Counted from the stretch's first letter, positions 24,697 to 34,210 are shown. The stretch: 64,000 bases of DNA from Actinoplanes sp. TFC3 (GCF_001553785.1 NZ_LOJP01000002.1:916096-980095), one strand, 5' to 3'. Made by a program: numbers and translations. Notes: generated from the sequence alone by a model not told the origin.

Positions 24697-25016
24697 CCGA
24701 TGACGTTTGCGAGGTCGTCATCACAGCGGCCGACGCCGAGTGGCTGGCTGGTTTTACCCGCCGGCTTGTCGAGGATCGGCTGGCGGCGTGCGGGCACACC
24801 GGGCAGCAGATCCGCTCGATCTACCGGTGGAACGGCAAGATCGAAGACGATGCCGAGGCCAGAGTCGCGTTGCATACGCGGGCTGCGCTCGTACCGGAGA
24901 TTGTGGCTCGGGCGGACGCAGAGCACGCTTATGACGTGCCCTGCGTGATCGCCTTGCCAGTCCTGGCCGGGAATCCGGCCTATCTGGAGTGGGTCAGAAC
25001 CGAAACCGGAGCTTAG
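24693..25016 (+). CDS. cutA: CutA-like divalent ion tolerance protein
   Basis: 107 residues with the CutA ferredoxin-like fold pattern: VVITAADAEWLAGFTRRLVEDRLAACG (shortened here), IRSIYRWNGKIEDDAEARVALHT, and YDVPCVIALPVLAGNPAYLEW. CutA proteins are small trimers linked to copper tolerance, with unclear mechanism. Coupled to the merR gene and overlapping the pyrE stop by 4 nt in convergent orientation. Confidence 0.9.
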   Translation: MTDDVCEVVITAADAEWLAGFTRRLVEDRLAACGHTGQQIRSIYRWNGKIEDDAEARVALHTRAALVPEIVARADAEHAYDVPCVIALPVLAGNPAYLEWVRTETGA

Positions 25017-25537
25017 GCGGCGGCCTCGAGGTCAGCCCGGCTCAGCAGCGCCCGCAGCGTAATGCCATCCGCGGCCAGCGCCTCCGATCCGCCCTCCTGC
25101 CGGTCGATCACGCACAGCGCGTGGTCGACGTGCGCCCCGAGCTTGCGCAGCTCGTTCGTGGAGATGACCACCTGACCGCCCGAGGTGACCACGTCTTCCA
25201 CGACCAGCACCCGGCGCCCGGCCACCTCGGCGCCTTCGCACAGGCGGGCGGTGCCGTACTGCTTGGCCTGCTTGCGGACGAATGCGGTGGGCAGCTTGGC
25301 GTGCCGGGCCACGGCTGTCACCACGGCGATGCCGCCCATTTCGAGGCCGGCCAGCACCTCGGTGCCCTCGGGGATGAGCACGGCCATCTGCTCGGCGAGG
25401 CGGTCGAGCAGCACCGGGTCCGCCTCGAACTGGTACTTGTCGAAGTATTCGGTGGCGGTCCGGCCGGAGCGCAGGGTGAATTCACCGGTCAGCCGGGCTA
25501 CATCGCGAACCTGGCGAGCGAGGTCAGAGTCAGTCAC
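25013..25537 (-). CDS. pyrE: Orotate phosphoribosyltransferase
   Basis: 174 residues. Converts orotate and PRPP to OMP in pyrimidine synthesis. PRPP-binding loop VLVVEDVVTSGGQV, lysines of FVRKQAKQYG, and KYQFEADPVLL near the N terminus. GTG start lies 8 nt after TATCCT without Shine-Dalgarno. No attenuator or other pyr gene is visible nearby. Confidence 0.93.
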   Translation of the reverse strand: MTDSDLARQVRDVARLTGEFTLRSGRTATEYFDKYQFEADPVLLDRLAEQMAVLIPEGTEVLAGLEMGGIAVVTAVARHAKLPTAFVRKQAKQYGTARLCEGAEVAGRRVLVVEDVVTSGGQVVISTNELRKLGAHVDHALCVIDRQEGGSEALAADGITLRALLSRADLEAAA

Positions 25538-25593
25538 GAGGTAACAGGATAGGTGGCTCTCAGCGATCCCCGGAAACCGCCGATGGGAAGATC

Positions 25594-26748
25594 ATGCAGG
25601 GTCCTCAGGGGCGGTGGTTCGGGGCCGGCCACAGCACCGCGCCGGATGCGGCGAAGGCCGGGGCGGAGGCTGCCACGGCCGCGTGCTCTGGTCGTACCCC
25701 GAAAGCGGTGTTCGTCTTTGCTTCTCCGGCTTATGACTTGCCGGCGTTGATCGAGGCGGTGCGCGCGGAAGTTGGACTCGGAGCGGCAGTGGTCGGCGGA
25801 AGTTCGCTCGGGGAACTCTCCTCGGAGGGCGTGACCAAGGGCGGCGTCGCGATCACCGCGCTGGGCGGGGACGGGTTCGAGATCAGCACGCGCGTTGCCT
25901 ATGTGGGCGGCAATGGCCACCGCGAAGCCGGGGCTGAGGTGGCTCGCGCGATGGCCGGCATCGACAAGCCGCACACCGCGCTGATGCTGATCTGCGAGGG
26001 CATGTCCGGAAATCCCCACGAAATCGTCCGCGGTGCCTATTCGGTGCTGGGCGCAGCGGTTCCGCTGGTCGGCGGCCTGACGGGCAACGGCACCGGGCCG
26101 CGTTCCTACCAGTTCTCCGAGGACCGGGTAGTTTCGGGCGCAGTCGTCGGGGTCGCTATCGGCTCGGACGCGGCGATCAGCGTGGGCATCTCGCACGGCT
26201 GGCACCGCACCGAGCCGGCCATGGTCATCACCCGCAGCCAGGGAAACCGCATTCTCGAACTCGACGGCGAACCGGCGCTGGACGTGCTGCTTCGCCGCCG
26301 CGGCGCGACGACATCCGACGAGCTGTTCTCCCACGACGTCCGGCTGCAGGCCCTCGGTCTGTCCCGGCGCAGCGGCGCGGACATCCGGATCCTGACCAGC
26401 GCGGACGATGTCCAGCGTTCGGTGTCCGGGCTGGCCGCCATGCCGCAGGGCGCGATCTGCTGGTTGATGGACGGTCAGTACCAGGACATTCTCGGCGGGG
26501 CCGCTGACTCGTGCGCGCAGGCGATTGCCGGGCTCGGAGGCGCCCAGCCGCTCGGGGTGTTCACCTTCGACGGCGGTGGCCGGCACGGCATTCTGGGTGA
26601 CGCGGGTGTGCACGAGGAACTCGCGACGATCAAGACCGCACTGCCCGGAGTGCCGTTCGGAGGGTTCTACTCTCTGGGAGAGATCGCCCGGGTACGAGGA
26701 TCGCTCGGCACCCACGCCCTGACCCTGGTCACCGTGGCATTGGCCTGA
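25594..26748 (+). CDS. FIST domain sensor protein
   Basis: 384 residues: FIST N domain (~30-220; VVGGSSLGELSSEG, VGGLTGNG) and FIST_C domain (~225-365; FGGFYSLGEIA). FIST domains are predicted small-ligand sensors in signal proteins. The next gene, a c-di-GMP enzyme, begins 3 nt after the stop, so the two are very likely co-expressed and work as one system. ATG with GGGAAG upstream. Divergent from pyrE. Confidence 0.87.
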   Translation: MQGPQGRWFGAGHSTAPDAAKAGAEAATAACSGRTPKAVFVFASPAYDLPALIEAVRAEVGLGAAVVGGSSLGELSSEGVTKGGVAITALGGDGFEISTRVAYVGGNGHREAGAEVARAMAGIDKPHTALMLICEGMSGNPHEIVRGAYSVLGAAVPLVGGLTGNGTGPRSYQFSEDRVVSGAVVGVAIGSDAAISVGISHGWHRTEPAMVITRSQGNRILELDGEPALDVLLRRRGATTSDELFSHDVRLQALGLSRRSGADIRILTSADDVQRSVSGLAAMPQGAICWLMDGQYQDILGGAADSCAQAIAGLGGAQPLGVFTFDGGGRHGILGDAGVHEELATIKTALPGVPFGGFYSLGEIARVRGSLGTHALTLVTVALA

Positions 26749-26751
26749 CCC

Positions 26752-28986
26752 ATGTTCGCCTGGTCAACTCATCAGCTCACGGAGTACTTCACCGCCGTCA
26801 ACGCGTCGGTGGACGAGGTGGTGGCCATCGCGGTTGCCGTTGAGCGGGCCACCGAGATGCTCGAAGCCGAAGCCGGCGCGGTGGTGTTCGGCGATGTCGT
26901 GCAGGGTGCGTGGGGGTTCGGTGCGGACGTACCGGTGAAAGGGCTTCTGGCGGTGGCCCAGGTCCCCGGCACTTTGACGGTTCCCGGCGTGGGCGATCTG
27001 TACGCCGTGCCCAGCGGGTTGGGTGCTGCCCTCGAAGGCGCGCTGGTGGTGGCCCGCCTGGAGATGCCGTTCGAACCCGAGGAACGGCAGATGCTGCAGG
27101 GCATGGCTCAGGTGCTCGGTGTCGCCCTGCGCAGCATCCGGGTGCTGCGTGACGAGCGGACGCTGCGCGCCGACCGGGAACGCGAAGCTACCGAGCGGCT
27201 GATCCTGCTGGAGCAGGCGCAGAACCGGCAGCGGCTGGTCGAGACGCTGCTGACGATCCAGCGGGCGATCTCCAACCGCAAGCCGCTGCCCGAGATCCTC
27301 GATGCCGTGACCAGCGGTACGGCCGCCCTGCTCGAGGGCGCACCGGTAGCCCTGATCCTGGCCGAGGGGGGCAACGGTCGCCGGTTGAGCGTGGCCTCCA
27401 CCTCCGGCGCCGACGGCTACTCGCTTGCCGACCCGGACAGCTCGCACACCGAGGCCCGCGAGGCAATGGCCACGGCCAAGGTGATCATCCGGCCGGTCAA
27501 CCCGCACGACCCGTCGCGGGGCATGGTCATCGCCATCCCGGTGCGGGTCACCGGGGAGCTGGCCGGCAGCCTGGTCGCCCAGTTGCCGGACGCCGCCGAC
27601 CAGCGCGAACAGCTCGCCGCGTTCGCCCAGCAGGTGAGCCTGGCGCTGACCGATGCCCGTACCGTGGAGGCCGTCCGCGAGACGCACCATGATCCCGTGA
27701 CCGGCCTGCCCAACCGCAGCCTGTTCCTGAAGATCTTCAACCGGGTGCTGGCGTCGCGGCAGGCGGCGACCGAGCCGACCAGCGTGCTCTTCATCGACCT
27801 GGACCGGTTCAAGGCGGTGAACGACAGCCTCGGCCACGAGGCCGGTGACCAGCTGCTCGGCGCGGTGGCCGGGCGGATCCGGGCGTGCGTGCGGGCCAGC
27901 GACACCACTGCCCGGCTCGGCGGCGACGAGTTCGCGGTGCTGCTGCACAACTCCCCGGTCGAGGCCGCGGCCTCGGTCGGCGAGCGGGTCATCGCCGCGA
28001 TCCGGGAGCCGTTCCGGGTGCAGGAGCGCGACATCTTCATCGGCGCGAGCGTCGGGGTGGCGATCACCAGGGCCGCGACGGCCAACTCCGACACCCTGCT
28101 GAGCAACGCGGACCTGGCGATGTACCGGGCGAAGAAGGAAGGTCCGGGCAAGGTCGTCGTCTACGAGCCGCACATGCACACCGAGGCGCTCAACTATTTG
28201 AGCCTGCGCACGGACCTGCAGCGCGCCTTGCAGGAGGGCGAGTTCCGGCTGCAGTATCAGCCGCTCGTGCGCCTGGACACCGGGGAGATCGCCGGCGTCG
28301 AGGCGCTGGTCCGCTGGCACAGCCCGGCGCGCGGGCTGGTGTCGCCGGTGGACTTCATCCCGATCGCGGAGGAGTCCGGGCTGATCATCGAGCTGGGCCA
28401 GTGGGTCCTGGAGACCAGCGCGGCCCAGGTAGCGGCCTGGCGGCGGGTGTCGCCGGATCTCACGCTCAACGTCAACGTGTCGGGCATCCAGCTCGTGCAC
28501 CCGCGCTTCGCGGCGAACGTGACCCGGGCGCTCGCGGTGGCCGGGCTGCCGTCGAGCGCGGTGACGCTGGAGCTGACCGAGTCGGTGCTGATGAGCGACC
28601 CCGGCGCGGCGGTGGCGTCGCTGGCCAGCCTGCGCGAGCTCGGTGTGCATCTGTCCATCGATGACTTCGGCACCGGCTATTCCTCGCTGGCCTACCTGCG
28701 CGAACTGCCGGTGGACGAGTTGAAGATCGACAGGGCGTTCATCGCACGGGCGGAACTGACCGGCGAAGATCTGGCTCTGGTACGAACAATTGTCGAACTG
28801 GGCCACATTCTCGGCCTGCGCGTGGTCGCCGAGGGCATCGAGAACGCGGCGCAACTCGAAGCGCTGCGCCGGTTGGGCTGCTCCTATGGCCAAGGCTTTC
28901 ACCTGTGCCGGCCGATGAACTCCGCCGATCTGCCGCAGGCCCTGCTCCGGGGATCGCTTACCGCCCCGAATTCCATTCACCCGTAA
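26752..28986 (+). CDS. GGDEF/EAL c-di-GMP signalling protein with GAF-like N terminus
   Basis: 744 residues without membrane helices. N-terminal ~310 residues look like two GAF-type sensory domains joined by a coiled helix (~120-165). Then GGDEF (~318-480) with intact RLGGDEFAVLL, and EAL (~490-735) with GVEALVRW, NVNVSGIQL, LELTES, IDDFGTGYSSLAYL and VVAEGIE. Both active sites look intact, so it could make or break c-di-GMP. Three nt after the FIST gene. Confidence 0.92.
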   Translation: MFAWSTHQLTEYFTAVNASVDEVVAIAVAVERATEMLEAEAGAVVFGDVVQGAWGFGADVPVKGLLAVAQVPGTLTVPGVGDLYAVPSGLGAALEGALVVARLEMPFEPEERQMLQGMAQVLGVALRSIRVLRDERTLRADREREATERLILLEQAQNRQRLVETLLTIQRAISNRKPLPEILDAVTSGTAALLEGAPVALILAEGGNGRRLSVASTSGADGYSLADPDSSHTEAREAMATAKVIIRPVNPHDPSRGMVIAIPVRVTGELAGSLVAQLPDAADQREQLAAFAQQVSLALTDARTVEAVRETHHDPVTGLPNRSLFLKIFNRVLASRQAATEPTSVLFIDLDRFKAVNDSLGHEAGDQLLGAVAGRIRACVRASDTTARLGGDEFAVLLHNSPVEAAASVGERVIAAIREPFRVQERDIFIGASVGVAITRAATANSDTLLSNADLAMYRAKKEGPGKVVVYEPHMHTEALNYLSLRTDLQRALQEGEFRLQYQPLVRLDTGEIAGVEALVRWHSPARGLVSPVDFIPIAEESGLIIELGQWVLETSAAQVAAWRRVSPDLTLNVNVSGIQLVHPRFAANVTRALAVAGLPSSAVTLELTESVLMSDPGAAVASLASLRELGVHLSIDDFGTGYSSLAYLRELPVDELKIDRAFIARAELTGEDLALVRTIVELGHILGLRVVAEGIENAAQLEALRRLGCSYGQGFHLCRPMNSADLPQALLRGSLTAPNSIHP

Positions 28987-29104
28987 GCGTTGTTGCTGCG
29001 GACTTCTCTTGGGTTTTGTCTGGTTTCGGCTAGTTTGCGAATGAGGGTTGTTCAGGACCCACTTCCGTTGAGCACCTCGGTTGAATTCCGTTGAGAGGCC
29101 TGTC

Positions 29105-29401
29105 GTGACACCCTTCGCGCTGCTTTTCTTGATCGCCCTCGCCGGCTCCACTTGTTTCGCCCTCGGCCGCGCCCTCGGCCGCGGGGAACGGTACGAGAAG
29201 GGTTACCGCGAGGGATTCCGCGACGGGGAAACCGGCTCGCTGGCCCGTGCCGCCCGGCTTATTCAGCTCAGCGACCGCCGCTCGGTAGCGCCGGCTCTGG
29301 AATCCATGCTGGTCCCCGGTCCGGTGCCGCACCAGCTACCCCAACGCGGCGCAGCGCCAGCTGTGGTGGGCGTTCCGGCCCGGCCACAGCTGGCGATCTG
29401 A
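29105..29401 (+). CDS. Small membrane protein of unknown function
   Basis: 98 residues. GTG start with GAGAGG upstream; one N-terminal membrane helix (PFALLFLIALAGSTCFALG), then a basic region with a repeat of aromatic/charged residues (RYEKGYREGFRDGE) and a Pro-rich tail. I do not recognise it. It converges on the chitinase gene with 9 nt between stops. Confidence 0.6.
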   Translation: MTPFALLFLIALAGSTCFALGRALGRGERYEKGYREGFRDGETGSLARAARLIQLSDRRSVAPALESMLVPGPVPHQLPQRGAAPAVVGVPARPQLAI

Positions 29402-29410
29402 CGCAGTTTT

Positions 29411-30508
29411 CTAGCAGGAAAGGTTCGAGCCCGCGGGGACGCCGAGAATCGCGGTGAACCGGTTGTACGAATCAACCCGGCTCGCCACCTGAGCGGGATT
29501 TCCGCCGTTGCACTCGATCGAGCCGTTGATGCTGCGAATCGTCTCGCCGAAACCACGGCTGTTCACCATGGCCTCATGCGGGGTCATCGAGCCCGGGCCG
29601 CGCTGGGTCATCCAGTACCAGACGGCGGTCTGGTAAGCCACCGACGTCTCGTTCTTGACCCGGTCGGGGTTGTTCAGCAGGTCGATGCCGAGCGCGTCGC
29701 CGGCCGCCTTGTAATTGAAGTTCCAGCTCAACTGAATGGGTCCGCGACCGTGGTACGCCGACTGCCCGGCCGGGCAACCATAAGGCTGGCCGGTGTCGCA
29801 GTAGTGCGGCCAGTTAGCGGTGTTGGTCTCCTCGGTGTAGACCAGCCCGCCGGATTCGTGGTTGATGTTCGCCAGGAACGCGGCGGCTTCCTGCTTTTTC
29901 ACCGTGTCGCTGCCGGTGGTGGTGAACGCCGGGTACTTCTTGATGGCGTCGATCAGGCCGGAGTACGAGTAGAACGGGATCCGGTTCGGGAACATCTGGT
30001 TGAACTGCGCCTCGGACACCGGGAAGCTGCCGGTGTTGCCGGGCGGCGGCGTGGTGGGATTGGTGCCGCCGCAGGCAAACTGCTCCCAGAACCAGGTGCT
30101 GATGATCGGGTCGTAGCCGGGGTTCGCGTTCTTCGCCCGGTAGTAGTTGCCGTTCGTGTACTTGACGATCGCGCCGGCGTCGTACCAGGTGCCGGCGGCC
30201 CAGTTCGGATAGTTGCAGTTGCCCGCGGGCGGCGGGTTGGTCGGGGTGCCGCCGCCGCAGCTACCGTCGTCGTTCCACACGCCCGAGCCACCCGTGCTGG
30301 GGGTCTCACCCTGGGTCCACCACTTGGCGGTCCAGTTGTGCGAGTTGTAGGAGGCGCGCTGGCCTCCCGTGTAGACGGCCGAGCTGCTGTAGCCGGCGAC
30401 GCAGGCCTCCGCAGCCTGGGATGCCGTCATGGGGACGAGCGCTGCAGCGAAGCCGGCGACAACAACGCCAGCCGAGGCCGCAAGCGCCAAGAGCCGCTTT
30501 TGGGACAT
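29411..30508 (-). CDS. Secreted GH19 chitinase with two chitin-binding modules
   Basis: 365 residues. Signal peptide (1-~33), two short CBM5/12-type modules (~38-85 and ~98-145, each with W-x-Y/W aromatic patterns and ending in CGG), Pro/Thr linkers, then a GH19 lysozyme-like catalytic domain (~160-365). The catalytic acid is in HESGG, and AYHGRGPIQLSWNFNY is the family signature. Degrades chitin outside the cell. No obvious DasR-type site upstream. Confidence 0.93.
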   Translation of the reverse strand: MSQKRLLALAASAGVVVAGFAAALVPMTASQAAEACVAGYSSSAVYTGGQRASYNSHNWTAKWWTQGETPSTGGSGVWNDDGSCGGGTPTNPPPAGNCNYPNWAAGTWYDAGAIVKYTNGNYYRAKNANPGYDPIISTWFWEQFACGGTNPTTPPPGNTGSFPVSEAQFNQMFPNRIPFYSYSGLIDAIKKYPAFTTTGSDTVKKQEAAAFLANINHESGGLVYTEETNTANWPHYCDTGQPYGCPAGQSAYHGRGPIQLSWNFNYKAAGDALGIDLLNNPDRVKNETSVAYQTAVWYWMTQRGPGSMTPHEAMVNSRGFGETIRSINGSIECNGGNPAQVASRVDSYNRFTAILGVPAGSNLSC

Positions 30509-30816
30509 GGTTCACCGTTTCCGCGTTGGGGGACGGAAGGAATACATCGACTCAACTAGATGCAGATGGTCGTCGTCAACATCTCTTAAGAAACTTCCAA
30601 AATAAATCAGCGGTACGTCCGCAGCGCGCTTTGATCTCCACCGAGGAACTCTTTCGCCGATCGCACGAACTCGGAAATAAACGGTTCGGGTCAGCGGCCC
30701 GGGTGACCGCGAACCGGGTTCACCATGACCACCGGCCGGCGGGTCCTCGACCGCACCCTCGCGCTGGCTCCGGGCGGTCTCCGAGAACCTCACCCAGATC
30801 GAGTTCCCGCCGGAGT
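30509..30816. other. 308-nt gene-free gap upstream of the chitinase gene
   Basis: The half next to the chitinase start is unusually AT-rich for this window (TTAAGAAACTTCC and AAATAAATC runs). It probably holds the chitinase promoter: TTGACG occurs on the minus strand about 75 nt before the start, but no good -10 at standard spacing. The other half is the asd downstream region, with no clear terminator. Confidence 0.5.
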
Positions 30817-31878
30817 TCAGCCCTTGGTGATCTCGGCGGCCAGCAGCTCCGCGATCTGCACGGTGTTGAGCGCCGCGCCCTTGCGCATGTTGTCCGCCGT
30901 GATGAACACGTCCAGCGCCCGGGGGTCGTCCATCGCGCGCCGGATGCGCCCGACCCACGCCGGATCCGTGCCCACCGCGTCGATCGGCATCGGGAACTCT
31001 CCCGCCTCCGGGTCGTCGACCAGGATCACCCCGGGGGCGTTGCGCAGCGTCTGGCGGGCCTCGTCGGCGGTCACCTCGGAGGCGAACACCGCGTGCACCG
31101 CCACCGAATGCCCGGTCACCACCGGGACCCGTACGCAGGTGGCCGAGACCTTGAGGTCGGGCAGCTCAAGGATCTTGCGGGACTCGTTGCGCAGCTTGAG
31201 TTCGTCGGAGGACCAGCCGAGCGGGCCGAAGTCGCCGGACCAGGGGACCACGTTGAGCGCGAGCGGGGCCGGGAACGGGCCGAGGTCATCGCCGACCGCC
31301 TGGCGTACGTTGCCCGGGCGCGAGCCCAGGGTGCGGTCGCCGGCCACCTTGCTGAGCTGATCGTGCAGCACGTCGACGCCGACCTGGCCGGCGCCCGAGA
31401 CCGCCTGGTAGGAGGCGATGACGAGTTCGCGCAGGCCGTACTCGTGGTGCAGCGGGGCGATCGCCATGATCATCGCCATGGTGGTGCAGTTGGCGTTGGA
31501 GACGATCCGGCGGGGGCGGTGGCGCAGCGCGCGGCGGTTGACCTCGGGCACCACGAGCGGGACGTCCGGGTCCATCCGCCAGGCCGCCGAGTTGTCGACC
31601 ACCGTGACGCCGCGGGCCGCGGCCACCGGCGCCCAGTCGGCCGCCACCTCGTCGGGGACGTCGAACATCGCCACGTCCACGCCGTCGAAAACCTCGGGCG
31701 TCAGCTCGTGCACGACCAGTTGCTCGCCGCGGCAGGACAGTTCCTTGCCGGCCGAGTGGGCCGAGGCGACCAGGCGGATCTCGCCCCACACGTTGCGGCG
31801 CGAGGTCAGCAGCTCACGCATCACCGTGCCGACGGAACCGGTGGCTCCGACGACGGCGAGCGTGGGCTGCACCCCCAT
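30817..31878 (-). CDS. asd: Aspartate-semialdehyde dehydrogenase
   Basis: 353 residues. NADPH loop VVGATGSVG, catalytic cysteine in SNANCTT, QAVSGAGQ and the C-terminal VGRIRRAMDD region. Second step of the aspartate pathway to lysine, methionine, threonine and diaminopimelate. Eight nt after the lysC stop, the usual actinobacterial lysC-asd operon. Confidence 0.94.
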   Translation of the reverse strand: MGVQPTLAVVGATGSVGTVMRELLTSRRNVWGEIRLVASAHSAGKELSCRGEQLVVHELTPEVFDGVDVAMFDVPDEVAADWAPVAAARGVTVVDNSAAWRMDPDVPLVVPEVNRRALRHRPRRIVSNANCTTMAMIMAIAPLHHEYGLRELVIASYQAVSGAGQVGVDVLHDQLSKVAGDRTLGSRPGNVRQAVGDDLGPFPAPLALNVVPWSGDFGPLGWSSDELKLRNESRKILELPDLKVSATCVRVPVVTGHSVAVHAVFASEVTADEARQTLRNAPGVILVDDPEAGEFPMPIDAVGTDPAWVGRIRRAMDDPRALDVFITADNMRKGAALNTVQIAELLAAEITKG

Positions 31879-31886
31879 GGCCGGGA

Positions 31887-32420
31887 TTACCGGCCGGTCC
31901 CCGCGTATACCACTGCGGTTTCGGTGCCACCCAGCTCGAACGTGTCGTGCACAGCGCGCACCGCGGTGTCGAGGTCGCTGTCGCGGCAGACCACCGAGAC
32001 CCGGATCTCCGAGGTGGAGATCATCTCGATGTTGACGCCGGCCTCGCCGATGCAGGCGAAGAACGAGGCGGCCACGCCCGGGTGCGAGCGCATGCCCGCG
32101 CCGATCAGCGACACCTTGCCCACGTGGTCGTCGAAGAGCAGGTTCTTGAACTTGATCTGCTCTTTGATCTTGTCCAGGGCCGCCATCGCGGTCGGGCCGT
32201 CGGACTTGGGCAGCGTGAACGAGATGTCGGTGCGCCCGGTGCCCTCGGTCGACACGTTCTGCACGATCATGTCGATGTTGATCTCGGCCTGGGCCACCGT
32301 GTCGAAGATGCGACCGGCCGAACCGGGCTCGTCGGGCACCCCGACGATGGTGATCTTGGCTTCGCTCCGGTCGTGGGCGACCCCGGTGATCAGCGCTTGT
32401 TCCACGTTGGGGTCCTCCAT
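31887..32420 (-). CDS. lysC: Probable internal start: aspartokinase beta subunit
   Basis: In-frame ATG 32418-32420 within lysC begins MEDPNVEQALITGVAHD, which matches where the separately translated beta subunit starts in Corynebacterium and mycobacteria. AAGGGA precedes it at workable spacing. It would give a 177-residue regulatory ACT-domain subunit of an alpha2-beta2 enzyme. Confidence 0.6.
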   Translation of the reverse strand: MEDPNVEQALITGVAHDRSEAKITIVGVPDEPGSAGRIFDTVAQAEINIDMIVQNVSTEGTGRTDISFTLPKSDGPTAMAALDKIKEQIKFKNLLFDDHVGKVSLIGAGMRSHPGVAASFFACIGEAGVNIEMISTSEIRVSVVCRDSDLDTAVRAVHDTFELGGTETAVVYAGTGR

Positions 32421-33152
32421 CGATCCCTTGACGACAGTGCCGGGCTTGTTCGAGTACGACGAGCGTACGTGGATCGGCACCTTGAAGCGGCGCGCGTATT
32501 CCACGCAGCGCAGCATCAGCACCTTGGCGCCGCCCGCGGCCAGTTCGAGCATCTCCTCGTAGGTGATCTCTTTGATGTGCCGGGCGTTGGGCACGATCCG
32601 AGGATCGGCGGTGAACACGCCGTCGACGTCGGTGTAGATCTCACAGACGTCGGCGTGCAGCGCGGCGGCGAGGGCCACCGCGGTGGTGTCCGAGCCGCCC
32701 CGGCCCAGCGTGGTGATGTCCTTGGTGTCCTGCGAGACGCCCTGGAAACCGGCGACGATCGCAATCGCGCCCTCATCCAGCGCGGTGCGCAACCGGCCCG
32801 GCGTGACATCGATGATCCGCGCCTTGCCGTGCACCGAGGTGGTCAGCACGCCGGCCTGCGAGCCGGTGTAGGAACGCGCCTCATAACCGAGGTTGTGAAT
32901 CGCCATTGCGAGCAGCGCCATCGAGATGCGCTCGCCCGCGGTCAGCAGCATGTCGAGCTCACGGCCGGGCGGCAGCGGGCTGACCTGGTTGGCGAGGTCG
33001 AGCAGGTTGTCGGTGGTGTCGCCCATCGCGGACACCACGACGACCACGTCGTCCCCGGCCTTGCGGGCGTCCACGATCCGCTCCGCCACGCGCTTGATGC
33101 GCTCGGCGTCGGCCACGGACGAACCGCCGTACTTCTGCACCACCAGGGCCAC
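31887..33152 (-). CDS. lysC: Aspartokinase (alpha subunit)
   Basis: 421 residues, the standard actinobacterial length. Kinase N-domain (KYGGSSV, TAGERISMALL, FQGVSQDTKDITTLGRGGSD) and C-terminal tandem ACT domains (~265-421) for feedback by lysine/threonine. GTG 33150-33152 chosen over an upstream TTG/ATG because AGGAG lies 9 nt before it and the protein then begins ALVVQKYGG. First gene of the lysC-asd operon. Confidence 0.94.
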   Translation of the reverse strand: MALVVQKYGGSSVADAERIKRVAERIVDARKAGDDVVVVVSAMGDTTDNLLDLANQVSPLPPGRELDMLLTAGERISMALLAMAIHNLGYEARSYTGSQAGVLTTSVHGKARIIDVTPGRLRTALDEGAIAIVAGFQGVSQDTKDITTLGRGGSDTTAVALAAALHADVCEIYTDVDGVFTADPRIVPNARHIKEITYEEMLELAAGGAKVLMLRCVEYARRFKVPIHVRSSYSNKPGTVVKGSMEDPNVEQALITGVAHDRSEAKITIVGVPDEPGSAGRIFDTVAQAEINIDMIVQNVSTEGTGRTDISFTLPKSDGPTAMAALDKIKEQIKFKNLLFDDHVGKVSLIGAGMRSHPGVAASFFACIGEAGVNIEMISTSEIRVSVVCRDSDLDTAVRAVHDTFELGGTETAVVYAGTGR

Positions 33153-33303
33153 GGCAGCCGGCTCCTTCCCCTGAGTCAATCGCTGACCAGACTAGCGGCG
33201 CCCCCCGCCCAGTCCCTCAACCGATCCCAGAATCCGGCCTGTGTACCGCGACACGATGTAAATGTCCGCCCCCGGCGTGGTGCCGGGAGGCGAGAATGTC
33301 TCG

Positions 33304-34128
33304 ATGCGCTCCCGTCCCGTCTCGCGTGCTTTGTCCGCGCTGGCCGCTTCGCTGCTGACCGCCGCACTCGCGGGCTGCGGCGGCTCGGAGCCCGCGGCCC
33401 AGCCGCCCGCTTCCGGCTCGCCGAGCGCTTCGGCGGACGCCGGGGACGAGAACGCCCGTGCGGAACTGGCCGCCCGGGCCGCGCTTGCCGTGGACTACCG
33501 TTTCGCAGCGCTTTACACCCTGGACGTGGTAGGTGAGGCGCAGCGCTCGGTCATGGCGACGGTGGCGAACGACGGAAGCTGGCGGGTCGACATCCCGGGC
33601 GGCGCGCTCGGCGGGACGGCCGACGTCGCCATCGCCCAGACCGAGGCGGGTCTGTTCCAGTGCGCCATCCCGTCGGCCACCAATCCCCTGATCACACCCG
33701 CTTGTGTCAGGGTCGCGGACAAGGGCGAGCGGGTCCCGAAGAAGTACGACCCGAAGATCCAGCGCCTCTTCCGGCAATGGCTGCCCGTGTTCACCGATCG
33801 GCAGTCCGCGCTGTCGGTCAATGCCGCCCAGCCGCTGCCCGGGTCGACGGGTGACTGCTACTCGGTGGACTCCAACACCGCTTCGCTCTCCGCTGCCGTC
33901 GACATCGGCATCTACTGCTACAGCCCCGAAGGTCTTCTCACCGCAGCAAGGGTCAACTTCGGCACAATAACCATCGCCGGTACGCCCGCAGCCCCGCCTT
34001 CCACCATCGAACTCCCCGGCCCGGTGAGCGGCGGTGACCCCCTCGGGCTGGCTTCTCCGCCACCACCGCCCGTACAGCCGTCCCTCATTCCATCAATGAA
34101 TGCACCCCTGCCTTCCCCTTCCGCGTGA
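33304..34128 (+). CDS. Putative lipoprotein of unknown function
   Basis: 274 residues. Signal MRSRPVSRALSALAASLL and lipobox LAGC, then a Ser/Ala/Pro-rich linker and a ~190-residue globular domain with five cysteines, ending in a Pro-rich tail. The domain pattern (DGSWRVDIPGG, QTEAGLFQC) recalls LppX/LprAFG-like or other actinobacterial surface lipoproteins but is not diagnostic. GGGAGG lies 14 nt upstream; the exact start is uncertain. Confidence 0.75.
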   Translation: MRSRPVSRALSALAASLLTAALAGCGGSEPAAQPPASGSPSASADAGDENARAELAARAALAVDYRFAALYTLDVVGEAQRSVMATVANDGSWRVDIPGGALGGTADVAIAQTEAGLFQCAIPSATNPLITPACVRVADKGERVPKKYDPKIQRLFRQWLPVFTDRQSALSVNAAQPLPGSTGDCYSVDSNTASLSAAVDIGIYCYSPEGLLTAARVNFGTITIAGTPAAPPSTIELPGPVSGGDPLGLASPPPPPVQPSLIPSMNAPLPSPSA

Positions 34129-34144
34129 TGCCGCTCGCGATTTC

Positions 34145-34172
34145 TTGGCTTCTCACGATCCGGGCGTAGGGT
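34145..34172 (+). promoter_or_regulatory. Promoter of the leuA leader
   Basis: TTGGCT (34145-34150), a 16-nt spacer and TAGGGT (34167-34172) form a plausible sigma-70 type promoter about 40 nt before the leader peptide ATG. Confidence 0.55.
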
Positions 34173-34210
34173 TAGCGGCGGCCCATCGGTTCACGTAGGG
34201 TGGCGTCGAC

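Noticed and set aside
30509..30720. DasR (TGGTCTAGACCA-type) operator before the chitinase and hexosaminidase genes
   Set aside because: Expected for chitin genes in streptomycetes, but no sequence close to the consensus was found in either upstream region.
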